A stretch of DNA of 64,000 bases from Candidatus Fermentithermobacillaceae bacterium (GTDB taxonomy: Bacteria; Bacillota; Sulfobacillia; Fermentithermobacillales; DUSS01): NCBI GenBank assembly GCA_014896535.1, contig JADBKE010000012.1, forward strand, positions 50,302-114,301, in the 5' to 3' direction. Made by a program: the position numbers and the translations under genes. This document shows, one piece after another, positions 1 to 8,479 of this stretch (positions are counted from its first letter, which is position 1; the number at the start of each line of letters is the position of its first letter). Below the pieces are notes generated by a model that saw only the letters and a list, made by a program, of their open reading frames with translations, had not been told where the DNA came from and did no database searches.

Positions 1-3
1 TGC

Positions 4-1770
4 TTACCGTCCCTCCTTTGCCGCATCCGCCATTCTTTCGAGTTCTTCTTGTGGTTTGAACTGGAGGTTGTAGATGGCGGTATATATTCCGCCGAGTTTC
101 AGAAGCTCTTCGTGGGTGCCCTGCTCAACGATGCGTCCGCGATCCAACACGATGATGCGGTCGGCGTTTCTCACCGTCGAAAGCCTTTGAGCGATGATGA
201 AAGACGTTCTGTCCTTCAGGAGTTTCGAAAAGGCTTCCTGGATGCGCATTTCGGTTTCCACATCCACGCTGGAAGTGGACTCGTCCAAAAGAAGAATCCG
301 GGCGTCCATCAAAAGGGCCCTGGCTATCGCCACCCTTTGTTTCTGTCCACCGGAAAGCCCAACCCCGCGCTCTCCGATGATAGTGTCGTATCCATCCGGC
401 AAGCTCTCGATGAAATCGGCGATGTGCGCCGCTTCGGCAGCCCGTTTCACCTCTTCCAGCGAGGCTTCGGGCTTTCCGTACGCGATGTTATCCCGCAACG
501 AAGCGGAGAACAGGAAAGTTTCCTGGGTAACCACACCTATTTGCCGCCGCAAGCTGTCCAGGGTAACATCCCTGATGTCTATCCCGTCGATGAGAATCCG
601 CCCGCTTGTGACGTCGTAAAATCTGGGTATGAGGTTTATGAGGGTGCTCTTTCCCGAGCCGGTTCCACCGAGGATGGCTATGGTTTCCCCGGGTTTCACG
701 TCCAGGTTTATGTTTTCCAGAACCATATGTTTCCCGTCGTATGAAAAGCTTACGTTCTCAAAAGTCACTCGCCCTTTTATCTTGGGCATCGGTTTTGCCC
801 CGGGCTTGTTCGTCACATCCGCTTTCGTGTCCAGGATCTCGTAAATCCTCTCCCCCGACGCAGCCGTCCGCTGGGCCAGGCTGATCCAGAAGCCCAGCAT
901 CCTCACGGGGGAGATGAGCTGCATTACGAGCATGCTGAAAGCGACTATCTCGCCAGGCGTGATCTCCCCCGTCATGACGCTCCTTCCGCCGTACCAGAGG
1001 ATGATGGCCAGGGAAAGCTCGGTTAAAAACCCCATTGCCGACTCGTAAAAAGCGGCGATCCTGCGGGTGCTGACGTTTTCGCGCAGAAGAGCTTCGTTGT
1101 CCCGCTCAAACTTCTCGATCTCGTAATCCTTTCGTGCAAACGCCTTGACCACTCTCTGACCGGTTACGTTTTCCTGAAGGGTGGCCGTGAGCACCGCGAG
1201 CTTTTGCTGAATTTCCCAGAACTTCGGCCTGATCTTGGTGGAGTACACTCGAACCCTGTCGGCCAGGAACGGAACCGGTATCATGGCTATGAGGGTGAGT
1301 TTCCAGTCCTTGTCCAGCATCACCCCGAAGGTAACCAGGAGCGTCACCAGCGACTGGGTCATCTGCACAAGCCCGTTGGAGAAGAACCGCTGGAGCGTTT
1401 CAACGTCCGCCGTAACTCTCGACATGAGCTGACCAGTCTGAGCCTTGTCGTAAAAGCTGAAGGACAGCTGCTGCAGGTGCTGGTACAGCCTGTTCCTCAC
1501 GTCGAAGACGACCTTTTGCCCGCAGAGGGCCATGGTATAACGCTGGATGAATCGGATGCCGCCCTGAACCGCGACGGCCCCAACGATGGCAAGCGCACCG
1601 TATATCAGCAGGTTAAACTTTCCGGTTGCCAGGACATTGTCTATGACCCACTCCACGATGAGCGGCTGCACCACTCCCAACCCCGAAATGACGAAAACGA
1701 GGGCAAAGGACAGCGCAAAGAGCTTCCAGTAGGGTTTCGCGAACTCGGTGAGTCTCAAGAGGACTTTCAT
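4..1770 (-). CDS. ABC exporter half-transporter (membrane domain fused to ATPase)
   Basis: A 588-residue type IV ABC exporter that would pump a drug, lipid or peptide out of the cell as a dimer. The N-terminal ~320 residues hold the six-helix membrane domain. The ATPase domain follows: Walker A GGTGSGKST near residue 368, signature LSGGQ near 472, Walker B ILLLDE near 492, and a D-loop reading SSVD. The H-loop reads IIAQRLST, so the usual switch histidine is glutamine (about residue 528). That substitution is common in one half of heterodimeric exporters, so a partner gene may lie just past the left edge (inference). The ATG at 1768-1770 has a GGGAGG ribosome site. The AbrB-type regulator gene lies 21 bp upstream on the same strand, suggesting one transcript. 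Substrate cannot be told. Confidence 0.93.
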   Translation of the reverse strand: MKVLLRLTEFAKPYWKLFALSFALVFVISGLGVVQPLIVEWVIDNVLATGKFNLLIYGALAIVGAVAVQGGIRFIQRYTMALCGQKVVFDVRNRLYQHLQQLSFSFYDKAQTGQLMSRVTADVETLQRFFSNGLVQMTQSLVTLLVTFGVMLDKDWKLTLIAMIPVPFLADRVRVYSTKIRPKFWEIQQKLAVLTATLQENVTGQRVVKAFARKDYEIEKFERDNEALLRENVSTRRIAAFYESAMGFLTELSLAIILWYGGRSVMTGEITPGEIVAFSMLVMQLISPVRMLGFWISLAQRTAASGERIYEILDTKADVTNKPGAKPMPKIKGRVTFENVSFSYDGKHMVLENINLDVKPGETIAILGGTGSGKSTLINLIPRFYDVTSGRILIDGIDIRDVTLDSLRRQIGVVTQETFLFSASLRDNIAYGKPEASLEEVKRAAEAAHIADFIESLPDGYDTIIGERGVGLSGGQKQRVAIARALLMDARILLLDESTSSVDVETEMRIQEAFSKLLKDRTSFIIAQRLSTVRNADRIIVLDRGRIVEQGTHEELLKLGGIYTAIYNLQFKPQEELERMADAAKEGR

Positions 1771-1791
1771 TCCGATTCCTCCCGGTCTGCT

Positions 1792-2103
1792 TCAGCTTTC
1801 GGGAACCGAAGTTTCCCCCGGGGTCCCTAACGGCGTCGAGGAGTCCGATCCGGGCTTACCCGGTTCTTCCTTGGAAGATTCCTCGATAATCCTTCCCAGC
1901 TGGGTGATGGTCTCCGAAAGCATCCTGGTGACCTGGTCAGCTTTGACCAGGATGAGGCTGTTGCCGTGGTGGCTCAAAAAAACCATCACCTTGTCGCCTA
2001 TGTCGATCCCGTAAGCTTTTCTGGCCTCCGCCGGAATGACTATCTGCCCCCGTTCGCCCACGGTGGCAGCACCGCAAAACTTCCCTCGCAAGATGTGGCT
2101 CAC
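1792..2103 (-). CDS. AbrB/SpoVT-type DNA-binding protein
   Basis: A 103-residue protein with an N-terminal swapped-hairpin AbrB domain (residues about 10-55). It shows the family pattern VGERGQIVIPAEARKAYGI followed by GDKVMVFL. The rest is a short helix and a proline/serine/glycine-rich acidic tail. Family members are DNA-binding transition-state or antitoxin-like regulators. It starts at GTG (2101-2103) behind an AAGGAGGGG ribosome site. No toxin gene is adjacent. The ABC exporter follows after 21 bp, so the likely role is control of that exporter (inference). Confidence 0.85.
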   Translation of the reverse strand: MSHILRGKFCGAATVGERGQIVIPAEARKAYGIDIGDKVMVFLSHHGNSLILVKADQVTRMLSETITQLGRIIEESSKEEPGKPGSDSSTPLGTPGETSVPES

Positions 2104-2431
2104 AGGCTTCTCCCCTCCTTTGCCTCACACCACGTCTACCTGAAAGCAAGACTTAAAACCAAGCGCACCGCGTTGTTGCCCAGCAAAGCATCGGCGCACT
2201 GCGGGACTCCCCGAATGCGAGACATTAAAACGAGAGGACGCAGCACGTCACTACCCCGCATGAAATGTATGATCTGTCAGCTAAATCACTCCGATCTGAA
2301 CCCTTCATCCGCGTCACGAGAATCCTACCATCGGACCTTTCGTGCGTCAAGTATCTCGTGCTACGAAATAATGGCATAATGGCGAGGTTACAACCGGCGC
2401 TGACTTGCGCAAACTATGGACGGTGGGAAAC
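2104..2431. other. Divergent intergenic region
   Basis: About 330 bp between the divergent AbrB/ABC unit and the serine proteinase gene. It must hold promoters for both, but no convincing -35/-10 pair stands out. The best -10-like hexamer on the plus strand is CATAAT at about 2373-2378. No gene, RNA or repeat was recognised. Confidence 0.4.
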
Positions 2432-3277
2432 ATGAACGGAGCCGTTCTCAATCTTTTCTGGCTCATATTCCTGGCCGCGACGTTCTTTTACCCCGCTCTC
2501 AAACACAAGCAGGTGGAGCTTGCCCGCTTGCGCATGCTTAGAAAACTCGAGGCAAAGCGCGGTTCGAGGGTAGTCACCATGATCCACAGGCAGGAGTCCA
2601 TAAGCTTTCTCGGTCTACCCGTAGCCAGGTACATCAGCATCGAAGATTCGGAGCAGGTGTTGCGGGCCATACGCATGACCCCCAAGGACATGCCCATCGA
2701 CATAATCCTCCATACACCGGGCGGACTGGTCTTGGCTACCGAGCAGATAGCCCTTGCCATCCAGCGTCACGGCGCTCCGGTAACGGTCTTCGTCCCGCAT
2801 TACGCCATGTCCGGAGGCACGATGTTGGCGCTGGCCGCCGACGAGATCGTCATGGACGAAAACGCGGTGCTCGGTCCCGTGGATCCCCAACTCGGCTCGT
2901 ACCCCGCCGTCTCAATCCTCGAAGCGGTAAAGGCGAAACCTCTGGCCGAGGTGGATGACGAAACTCTCATTATGGCGGACGTGGCGCGAAAAGCTCTAGC
3001 GCAGGTCAAGGACACCGTGACCTCGCTTCTCCGGGATAAAGTCGGCGAAGACGAGGCCAAGCGCATAGCTGATATCTTGACCTCGGGCAACTGGACCCAC
3101 GACTACCCTCTGACACCCGACCAGCTCTCGAACATAGGTCTTCGCGTAAAGGTGGGCATCCCCGAGGAAGTCTATCAGCTTATGGAGCTTTATCCCCAGC
3201 CGCCCCAGAGGCGACCCTCGGTCCAGTACATCCCCGTTCCTTACAGACGGGAAAGGGGAGGTCGGGATTCAGCTTGA
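2432..3277 (+). CDS. Membrane-anchored Clp-fold serine proteinase (SDH proteinase family)
   Basis: A 281-residue member of the SDH/ClpP-crotonase serine proteinase family. An N-terminal hydrophobic segment (LNLFWLIFLAATFFYP) should anchor it in the membrane. The crotonase-like core includes HTPGG, followed by the nucleophile region MSGGTMLALAADE and GPVDPQLG, as expected for this family. Family members are SppA-like proteases that cut membrane-associated or hydrophobic peptides. The ATG at 2432 is preferred over a TTG at 2405 because GGTGGG precedes it. The gene is monocistronic and ends 24 bp from the convergent iorB. Physiological substrate is unknown. Confidence 0.85.
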   Translation: MNGAVLNLFWLIFLAATFFYPALKHKQVELARLRMLRKLEAKRGSRVVTMIHRQESISFLGLPVARYISIEDSEQVLRAIRMTPKDMPIDIILHTPGGLVLATEQIALAIQRHGAPVTVFVPHYAMSGGTMLALAADEIVMDENAVLGPVDPQLGSYPAVSILEAVKAKPLAEVDDETLIMADVARKALAQVKDTVTSLLRDKVGEDEAKRIADILTSGNWTHDYPLTPDQLSNIGLRVKVGIPEEVYQLMELYPQPPQRRPSVQYIPVPYRRERGGRDSA

Positions 3278-3301
3278 CCTTCCCCCACCTCGTCTTCCCG
3301 G

Positions 3302-4105
3302 TCACGACCCGGCAACGACAAGGGACCTTCCGATCTCAAAAGCTTTGAGGTTTACGTCCACGGCTTTGGGAGGCACCGTTTCCGCGATCGTTTCTTCCCA
3401 TACGTCCGCCGGGATCTCGAGGAACCTGGAAAGCGCCCCCAGACACACCGTGTTGGCGGCGCGTACGTTTCCGGCTTCTCTTGCCTTGTCCAGTGCGGGG
3501 ATGACCAAAACCCGACCCGCCCTGGACAAGAACCACTCCGGCCGGATGTCGGGATATTGGGCCTGACCCATTATGACCGAAACGGGTTTGATTCGTTCGT
3601 CGCTGGTTAAGACGAGTCCGCCCACCTTGAGCTCGGGCAGCTGCCGGTACGCTTCGAGGATCTCCAGGCCCAGTATGACGTCGGCCTCACCTTTGGGCAC
3701 CAGGGGCGAGTAAACCTTCTGACCGCGTCTCACGTAGCTTATAACCGTTCCGCCTCTCTGGGCCATGCCATGGACTTCCGACGTTTTCACGTCGAAGCCC
3801 GCTTTCACAAAAACCCGGGCCAACACGGATGTGGCGAGGAGTCCCCCCTGGCCGCCAACGCCGGCGATGATGAAGTCCTTCAGCACCGCAGTTTCGTGGC
3901 GTGCCGCACCTGGTCTTCCTCCCCCCGCGGGGGCAGCACTTAGCCGGGCAACGACACCGGGAATCTTTCCGGCACCGCCCGCTCCGGCTACCGCAGCACC
4001 GGTAGCCCGGACAGAAGAGGAGCCCGCGACGGGGCAGGTACAGGTCGTGACGTCATCGATGATACCGGCAAAATCACCGGCCGCCCGGGACACAGTCGAC
4101 ATCAT
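3302..4105 (-). CDS. iorB: Indolepyruvate:ferredoxin oxidoreductase, beta subunit
   Basis: Gamma/beta-type subunit of the 2-oxoacid:ferredoxin oxidoreductase family. With IorA it oxidatively decarboxylates aryl pyruvates to acyl-CoA and reduced ferredoxin. The core starts at DFIIAGVGGQGG (about residue 76) and continues with the conserved SEVHGMAQRGG. The ATG at 4105 has a good GGAGGTGGGG site overlapping the end of iorA. If used, it adds about 73 Ala/Gly-rich residues with no homology I recognise. A GTG at 3886 would give the usual ~195-residue protein but lacks a clear ribosome site. Co-translation with iorA is very likely. Confidence 0.9.
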   Translation of the reverse strand: MMSTVSRAAGDFAGIIDDVTTCTCPVAGSSSVRATGAAVAGAGGAGKIPGVVARLSAAPAGGGRPGAARHETAVLKDFIIAGVGGQGGLLATSVLARVFVKAGFDVKTSEVHGMAQRGGTVISYVRRGQKVYSPLVPKGEADVILGLEILEAYRQLPELKVGGLVLTSDERIKPVSVIMGQAQYPDIRPEWFLSRAGRVLVIPALDKAREAGNVRAANTVCLGALSRFLEIPADVWEETIAETVPPKAVDVNLKAFEIGRSLVVAGS

Positions 4106-4108
4106 CGG

Positions 4109-5995
4109 TTACCCCACCTCCTCCGCTTCCACTACCAGTGCATCTCTGGGGCAAAGTTCGGCGCAAACTCCGCATGCCGTACACAAGACCTCGTTCACCT
4201 TCGGTCTTTTGCCGTCGGGCTCCAACGCAGGACAGGCCGGTTGCAGACACAACCCGCACTCGCGGCACAACTCGGCTTTGAATATCAGGCGTTTCTTGGG
4301 TTCCTGACGAGGCAGGAGCACGCAGGCCCTCCTGGCTATCACCACCGACGCCGGTTCTTTGAGAGCCTCTCTGATCGTGCGTTCCAGCGACTTGACATCG
4401 TAAGGATCGACCACCGATACCGATTTGGCCCCGCAGGCCGAAACTATTTCCTCCAGGGAAATCCTAGGAGCAGGGTTCTTTCTGGCATCATATCCGGTGG
4501 CCGGGTGTCCCTGGTGCCCGGTCATGGCGGTCGTCCCGTTGTCCAGGATTATCACGGGCCGCCATACCTGGTTGTAGGTCATGTTGATGAGGGGCGTCAG
4601 CCCGGAATGCAAAAACGTGGAGTCCCCTATGACCGCTACCACCCTCGCCGCCTGTTCAGGGGGCAACCCAAGGCTCATCCCCGACGCATGTCCGATGGAC
4701 GCGCCCATGCACGTGGTGGTATCCTTCGCCGCCAGAGGCGGGAGCGCCCCCAGGGTGTAGCACCCGATGTCCCCGGTGACGGTGAGGCCGAGTTTCTTCA
4801 GCACGTAAAACACCGGCCTGTGTGGGCAACCGGGGCACAGTACCGGAGGCCTTGCCGGAAGATCGCCCGGACCCGGCAGGGTCACCTGCGCCTGGTCTCC
4901 TTCCGGCCCCCCGTCTTCCCCAGACCGGCCGGCCGCCGATGATCCCGTTGCTGCAGGACCTCTCGCGTCACCGGGCCGGACTCCGGCCACGGCTACCGTC
5001 CCCTCGATCTTTTCCACGCCCGCGATAACCAGGTCTCTGGATAGCTCGCCCACTGCCGGGAAAGCGTCCTTTCCGTGACAGGGGATGCCCATCGCCTTAA
5101 CGATGTCTTCCCAGAAGGGATCGAGCTCTTCCACAACGTACAAAACCCGGACCTTGGAAGCAAAGTCCCTTATCAGCCGCTCCGGCAGAGGGTAGGACAT
5201 GCCGAGTTTCAATACCGAAGCGTGGGGGAACGCCTCTTTGACGTACTGATAGGAGATTCCTCCGGTGATAAACCCGCGTTCCGTGGAGCCCCATTCTACC
5301 CGGTTGATGGGAGACTCGTCGGCAAAACGCTGAAGCTCCTTTACCCTGGCTACGACCACGGGTTTTCGGCCTTTCGCATGAGCGGGAAGCATCACGTATT
5401 TTCGCGGGTCCTTGCGGTAAGGCCGGGGTTCCGGCTCGACCCGGTCGCCGAGCTCCACGAGGGAACGGGCGTGGGATATCCTCGTCACCGACCTCACTAT
5501 GACAGGGACGTCGAACTTCTCGGATATCTCGAAAGCCTGCTTGGTAAAGCAGAGAGCTTCGGCGCTATCCGAGGGTTCAAGCACCGGTACGCCGGCAAAC
5601 CGACCGTACCATCTGTTGTCCTGCTCGTTCTGGGATGAGTGCATTCCCGGATCGTCCGCCGACACGATCACGAGACCGGCATTCACCCCCATGTACGATA
5701 CGGTCATCAAAGGGTCGGCAGCCACATTCAACCCGACGTGTTTCATGGTGGCCAATGCCCTGGCTCCGGCGATGGATGCGCCTATGGCCACCTCCAGCGC
5801 CACTTTTTCATTGGTTGACCATTCCACGTGGATACCGTCATACCCGGCCAGGGATTCGATTATCTCCGTACTGGGCGTACCCGGGTAGCCCGCAGCCACC
5901 TTCACACCCGCTTCCCATGCGCCCCTGGCTATGGCCTCGTTACCGTACAGAAGCGCACGGGTGGCTTTCGCGTCTCTCAGCTGTCCGTGAGCCAC
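4109..5995 (-). CDS. iorA: Indolepyruvate:ferredoxin oxidoreductase, alpha subunit
   Basis: A 628-residue thiamine-diphosphate enzyme subunit that ferments or synthesises aromatic amino acids through aryl pyruvates. The N-terminal pyrimidine-binding domain contains AGYPGTPSTEI. The TPP domain has CPGCPHRPVFY, GDIGCYTLG and GDSTFLHSG. The C-terminus has two [4Fe-4S] motifs, CRECGLCLQPACP and CTACGVCAELCP, for electron transfer to ferredoxin. A GTG at 5995 is chosen because GGGAGGGG lies 6 nt upstream; a TTG at 6013 overlaps that site. A Gly/Pro/Ala-rich insertion of ~50 residues sits before CPGCPH and is not part of the family core. iorB follows after 3 bp. Confidence 0.95.
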   Translation of the reverse strand: MAHGQLRDAKATRALLYGNEAIARGAWEAGVKVAAGYPGTPSTEIIESLAGYDGIHVEWSTNEKVALEVAIGASIAGARALATMKHVGLNVAADPLMTVSYMGVNAGLVIVSADDPGMHSSQNEQDNRWYGRFAGVPVLEPSDSAEALCFTKQAFEISEKFDVPVIVRSVTRISHARSLVELGDRVEPEPRPYRKDPRKYVMLPAHAKGRKPVVVARVKELQRFADESPINRVEWGSTERGFITGGISYQYVKEAFPHASVLKLGMSYPLPERLIRDFASKVRVLYVVEELDPFWEDIVKAMGIPCHGKDAFPAVGELSRDLVIAGVEKIEGTVAVAGVRPGDARGPAATGSSAAGRSGEDGGPEGDQAQVTLPGPGDLPARPPVLCPGCPHRPVFYVLKKLGLTVTGDIGCYTLGALPPLAAKDTTTCMGASIGHASGMSLGLPPEQAARVVAVIGDSTFLHSGLTPLINMTYNQVWRPVIILDNGTTAMTGHQGHPATGYDARKNPAPRISLEEIVSACGAKSVSVVDPYDVKSLERTIREALKEPASVVIARRACVLLPRQEPKKRLIFKAELCRECGLCLQPACPALEPDGKRPKVNEVLCTACGVCAELCPRDALVVEAEEVG

Positions 5996-6046
5996 TTGCT
6001 GCCCCTCCCGCAACGCAAATCACGGTCAAGGGGTCCACGCGGCGGG

Positions 6047-6070
6047 ACCCCCGATGCTCACCTTATCGCA
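6047..6070 (+). promoter_or_regulatory. Possible SigI-type promoter upstream of sigI
   Basis: An ACCCCC block (6047-6052) is followed after 14 bp by CGCA (6067-6070). SigI factors autoregulate through promoters with an A/C-rich -35 element and a CGAA-like -10 element, so this arrangement is suggestive. The -10 is imperfect and the site is about 140 bp from the sigI start, so confidence is low. Confidence 0.25.
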
Positions 6071-6212
6071 CTTCTTGTCACTGGCGATGAAATCCTCTTT
6101 TTTCGGACCGATTCCCGTTCGCCACAATTCCTCCGCTGGTTGCGATGATCTAGTAGGGTATGCCGGAACCGGGGTGGAATAATGAAGGTCAGTACAAGCA
6201 AGGCGACAAAAC

Positions 6213-6983
6213 TTGACACCGGTGAAACCTACGTTGAACTTGCCGTTTTTCAAATCCCAAAAGCAGGAGCCGGTGGAATCCCGGGTTGCCAGAGCCAGGG
6301 ACGGAGACACCCTGGCAAGGGACAAACTAATTCGGGACTACACTCCCTTTGTTCTCAAAGTGGTATCTTCGGTAACTGGCCGCTACATATCTCTGGACAA
6401 AGACGACGAAGCGTCCATCGGGCTTCTGGCCTTCAACGAAGCGATAGATGCGTACACGAGTAAAAGGGCGGGGTTCTTAGCGTTCGCGGCCACCGTCATC
6501 AAGCGCCGGGTAATAGACCACTACCGGAGGGAAAACAACTGGAAGAGAATGGTCCAGGCGGAAGCCCGGCGGAATGACTCAAACGGCAATGTTTCCTATG
6601 CGAATGTGGTTGCCGAAGACATCGACTGGCAGGAGGCCCTGGAGCGCCGGGACGAAATCGAGAGGTGGAAAGAGCATCTTAGCCGCTGCGGAATCACCCT
6701 GGACGACCTCATCAGAGCGACGCCCAAGCACCAGGACGCCCGGGAACGGATTTTGCGGGTGGCCGAGATTCTCGCTCAACATCGGCACATCGCGGAAAAG
6801 ATAGAGTCTCTGGGGCGCCTTCCCATCGATGACATCCTGGAGCTTCTGCCGGATGACATCAGGGTATCCCGGAAGACCCTGCAACGGCATTCTACGTACA
6901 TCGTGGGGATACTGCTGGCGGCCTCGGGAGACTATCCGTTTCTCAAGCGATACTTGAGCTTGGGAAAGGGGGGAGATAGGTAA
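6213..6983 (+). CDS. sigI: RNA polymerase sigma factor SigI
   Basis: A 256-residue sigma-70 family factor of the SigI type, which directs heat-shock, cell-wall or polysaccharide-sensing regulons in Bacillota. Region 2 is clear: LIRDYTPFVLKVVSSVTGRY, then the DEASIGLLAFNEAIDAY and AFAATVIKRRVIDHYRRE segments. A divergent C-terminal domain replaces a standard region 4, as usual for SigI. Translation seems to start at TTG 6213 behind AAGG; a GTG at 6222 is possible. The stop codon abuts the rsgI ATG (TAAATG), the usual sigI-rsgI pairing. Confidence 0.93.
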   Translation: MTPVKPTLNLPFFKSQKQEPVESRVARARDGDTLARDKLIRDYTPFVLKVVSSVTGRYISLDKDDEASIGLLAFNEAIDAYTSKRAGFLAFAATVIKRRVIDHYRRENNWKRMVQAEARRNDSNGNVSYANVVAEDIDWQEALERRDEIERWKEHLSRCGITLDDLIRATPKHQDARERILRVAEILAQHRHIAEKIESLGRLPIDDILELLPDDIRVSRKTLQRHSTYIVGILLAASGDYPFLKRYLSLGKGGDR

Positions 6984-8423
6984 ATGACCAGTCAAGACAG
7001 CGGAGTGGTAGTGAGAGCAGGTAGAGGATATGCAGTGGTCTTGACCAGGGATGGCCGCTTCCTTAGAGTCAGGTCCCGCGGAATTCCCCCCATGGTCGGA
7101 GAAGAAATCCCTCTCGCATCACCGTTCGCTCCGTGGGCATCCTGGACGCGCTGGGTCCCGGCGGTCGCGTTGGCCTGCGTCATGGTTTTCCTGTCCTTTT
7201 TTGGGTACACAAAATACATCCAAGCCAGGCCAGCTGTGGCCTACGTGTCCGTTGATTCATCGGGCAGCGTCGAGCTGGAGGTAAACGACCGGGGGCTCGT
7301 CAGGTCGGCAACTGCCTTCGACGAAAAGGGCCAGGAGCTTCTGAGCCTGGTCCGCTACCAGTTCCAACCCGTCGACAAGGTTATCGCGGAGATGGCCAAA
7401 ATCGAGAGCAAGAAAGGTTCATCCGGTTTCATCGTAGGCTTTATTCCCATCAAAGAAACGCCGCAGGTCACAAAGTTTGAAGCCAGAATTCGAGAGGAAG
7501 TGCGTAAAGCCGCCTCTAATTTCCCGCTCCTGCCGACTCAAACTGGGCAGAGCACTGGAGGGGATTCAGGGGTGACCAACCCCCTGGTCAACACCTTCAG
7601 ATTCACCGTCCAGATGCGGGACAAAGCCAGGGCTATGTCGATGTCGCCTGCGAGGCTCCTGGTGTGGGGGCTCTCCGCCAAGAGCCGCGCCACGGCACCC
7701 TCCGGACCCGGACCGGGCAGTCCCAACGGAACTTCCGGCGGAAAAGGTCAACCGCCTAAGCCCGGCGACTCGACTCAACCCGGCAAGACAGGTCCGGGGA
7801 CCGGGTCAGGCCAGCCGGGGACGAAACCGGGCGGTGCGGTCCCACCGGGTACAACCGGCGCGTTCTCGGAAGAACAAGTCCGCACCAGTTTGCCCGATGT
7901 CTCGAACGTCAGGGACTTCCTGGAGGTGCTGAAGGAACACGAAGACCCGGAAAAACTCCAGGAAGTGGTCGAAGAAATGCTCGACGCGCTAGAAGAGGCC
8001 GAGAAGAAGCCGGCAAAAGGGGAGGAAGGTACGGAGCCCGGAGGCAACGAAACGACTCCCGGCAGACCGGACAACGGCAGTGGTGCGGGAAAGGAAGACC
8101 GGGGTAAAAAAGGCAACGGCAAGGGGGGAGAACAGCCCGGAAAGGGCGGAAAGATCGATGACCGCGGAAGAAGCGGTTACGGCAGAGCCGGTTACAGCGG
8201 AGGTAGCAGGTACGGCGGGAAAAGCGGGGGCGGCGAAAAGAGCGGGGATGCTGTTAAGGGTGAGGTAAAGGCGGACCACGGTGAAGACGGCGAAGACGGT
8301 ACAGAGAGCGGAAAAGGCGGCGTCGAGAAAACCAGCGGGAAAACGGCGCTCGGTGAAGATACGGCGAGAGGAGACAGCGGGCATGGCGAAGAGAGCCCCG
8401 ATGACGAACCGGATGACCGCTAA
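6984..8423 (+). CDS. rsgI: RsgI-type membrane anti-sigma factor with low-complexity outer domain
   Basis: A 479-residue anti-sigma factor partner of SigI. The cytoplasmic N-terminal RsgI domain (residues 1-50) is followed by one transmembrane helix (WVPAVALACVMVFLSFFGY) and the conserved outer domain (AYVSVDSSGSVELEVNDRG). From about residue 230 the outer part is Pro/Gly/Ser-rich. It then holds one predicted acidic helix (VRTSLPDVSNVRDFLEVLKE onward) and a Gly/Lys/Glu-rich repetitive tail. Many RsgI proteins carry carbohydrate-binding modules here; none is visible. The outer part might instead span or touch the wall (inference). ATG start with a GGGGGGAG ribosome site inside the end of sigI. 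Confidence 0.9.
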   Translation: MTSQDSGVVVRAGRGYAVVLTRDGRFLRVRSRGIPPMVGEEIPLASPFAPWASWTRWVPAVALACVMVFLSFFGYTKYIQARPAVAYVSVDSSGSVELEVNDRGLVRSATAFDEKGQELLSLVRYQFQPVDKVIAEMAKIESKKGSSGFIVGFIPIKETPQVTKFEARIREEVRKAASNFPLLPTQTGQSTGGDSGVTNPLVNTFRFTVQMRDKARAMSMSPARLLVWGLSAKSRATAPSGPGPGSPNGTSGGKGQPPKPGDSTQPGKTGPGTGSGQPGTKPGGAVPPGTTGAFSEEQVRTSLPDVSNVRDFLEVLKEHEDPEKLQEVVEEMLDALEEAEKKPAKGEEGTEPGGNETTPGRPDNGSGAGKEDRGKKGNGKGGEQPGKGGKIDDRGRSGYGRAGYSGGSRYGGKSGGGEKSGDAVKGEVKADHGEDGEDGTESGKGGVEKTSGKTALGEDTARGDSGHGEESPDDEPDDR

Positions 8424-8479
8424 TCGAACACTGATCGAACGTGTGTGCCTTCTTCTCGTTCTATAATGGTATTACCGGT

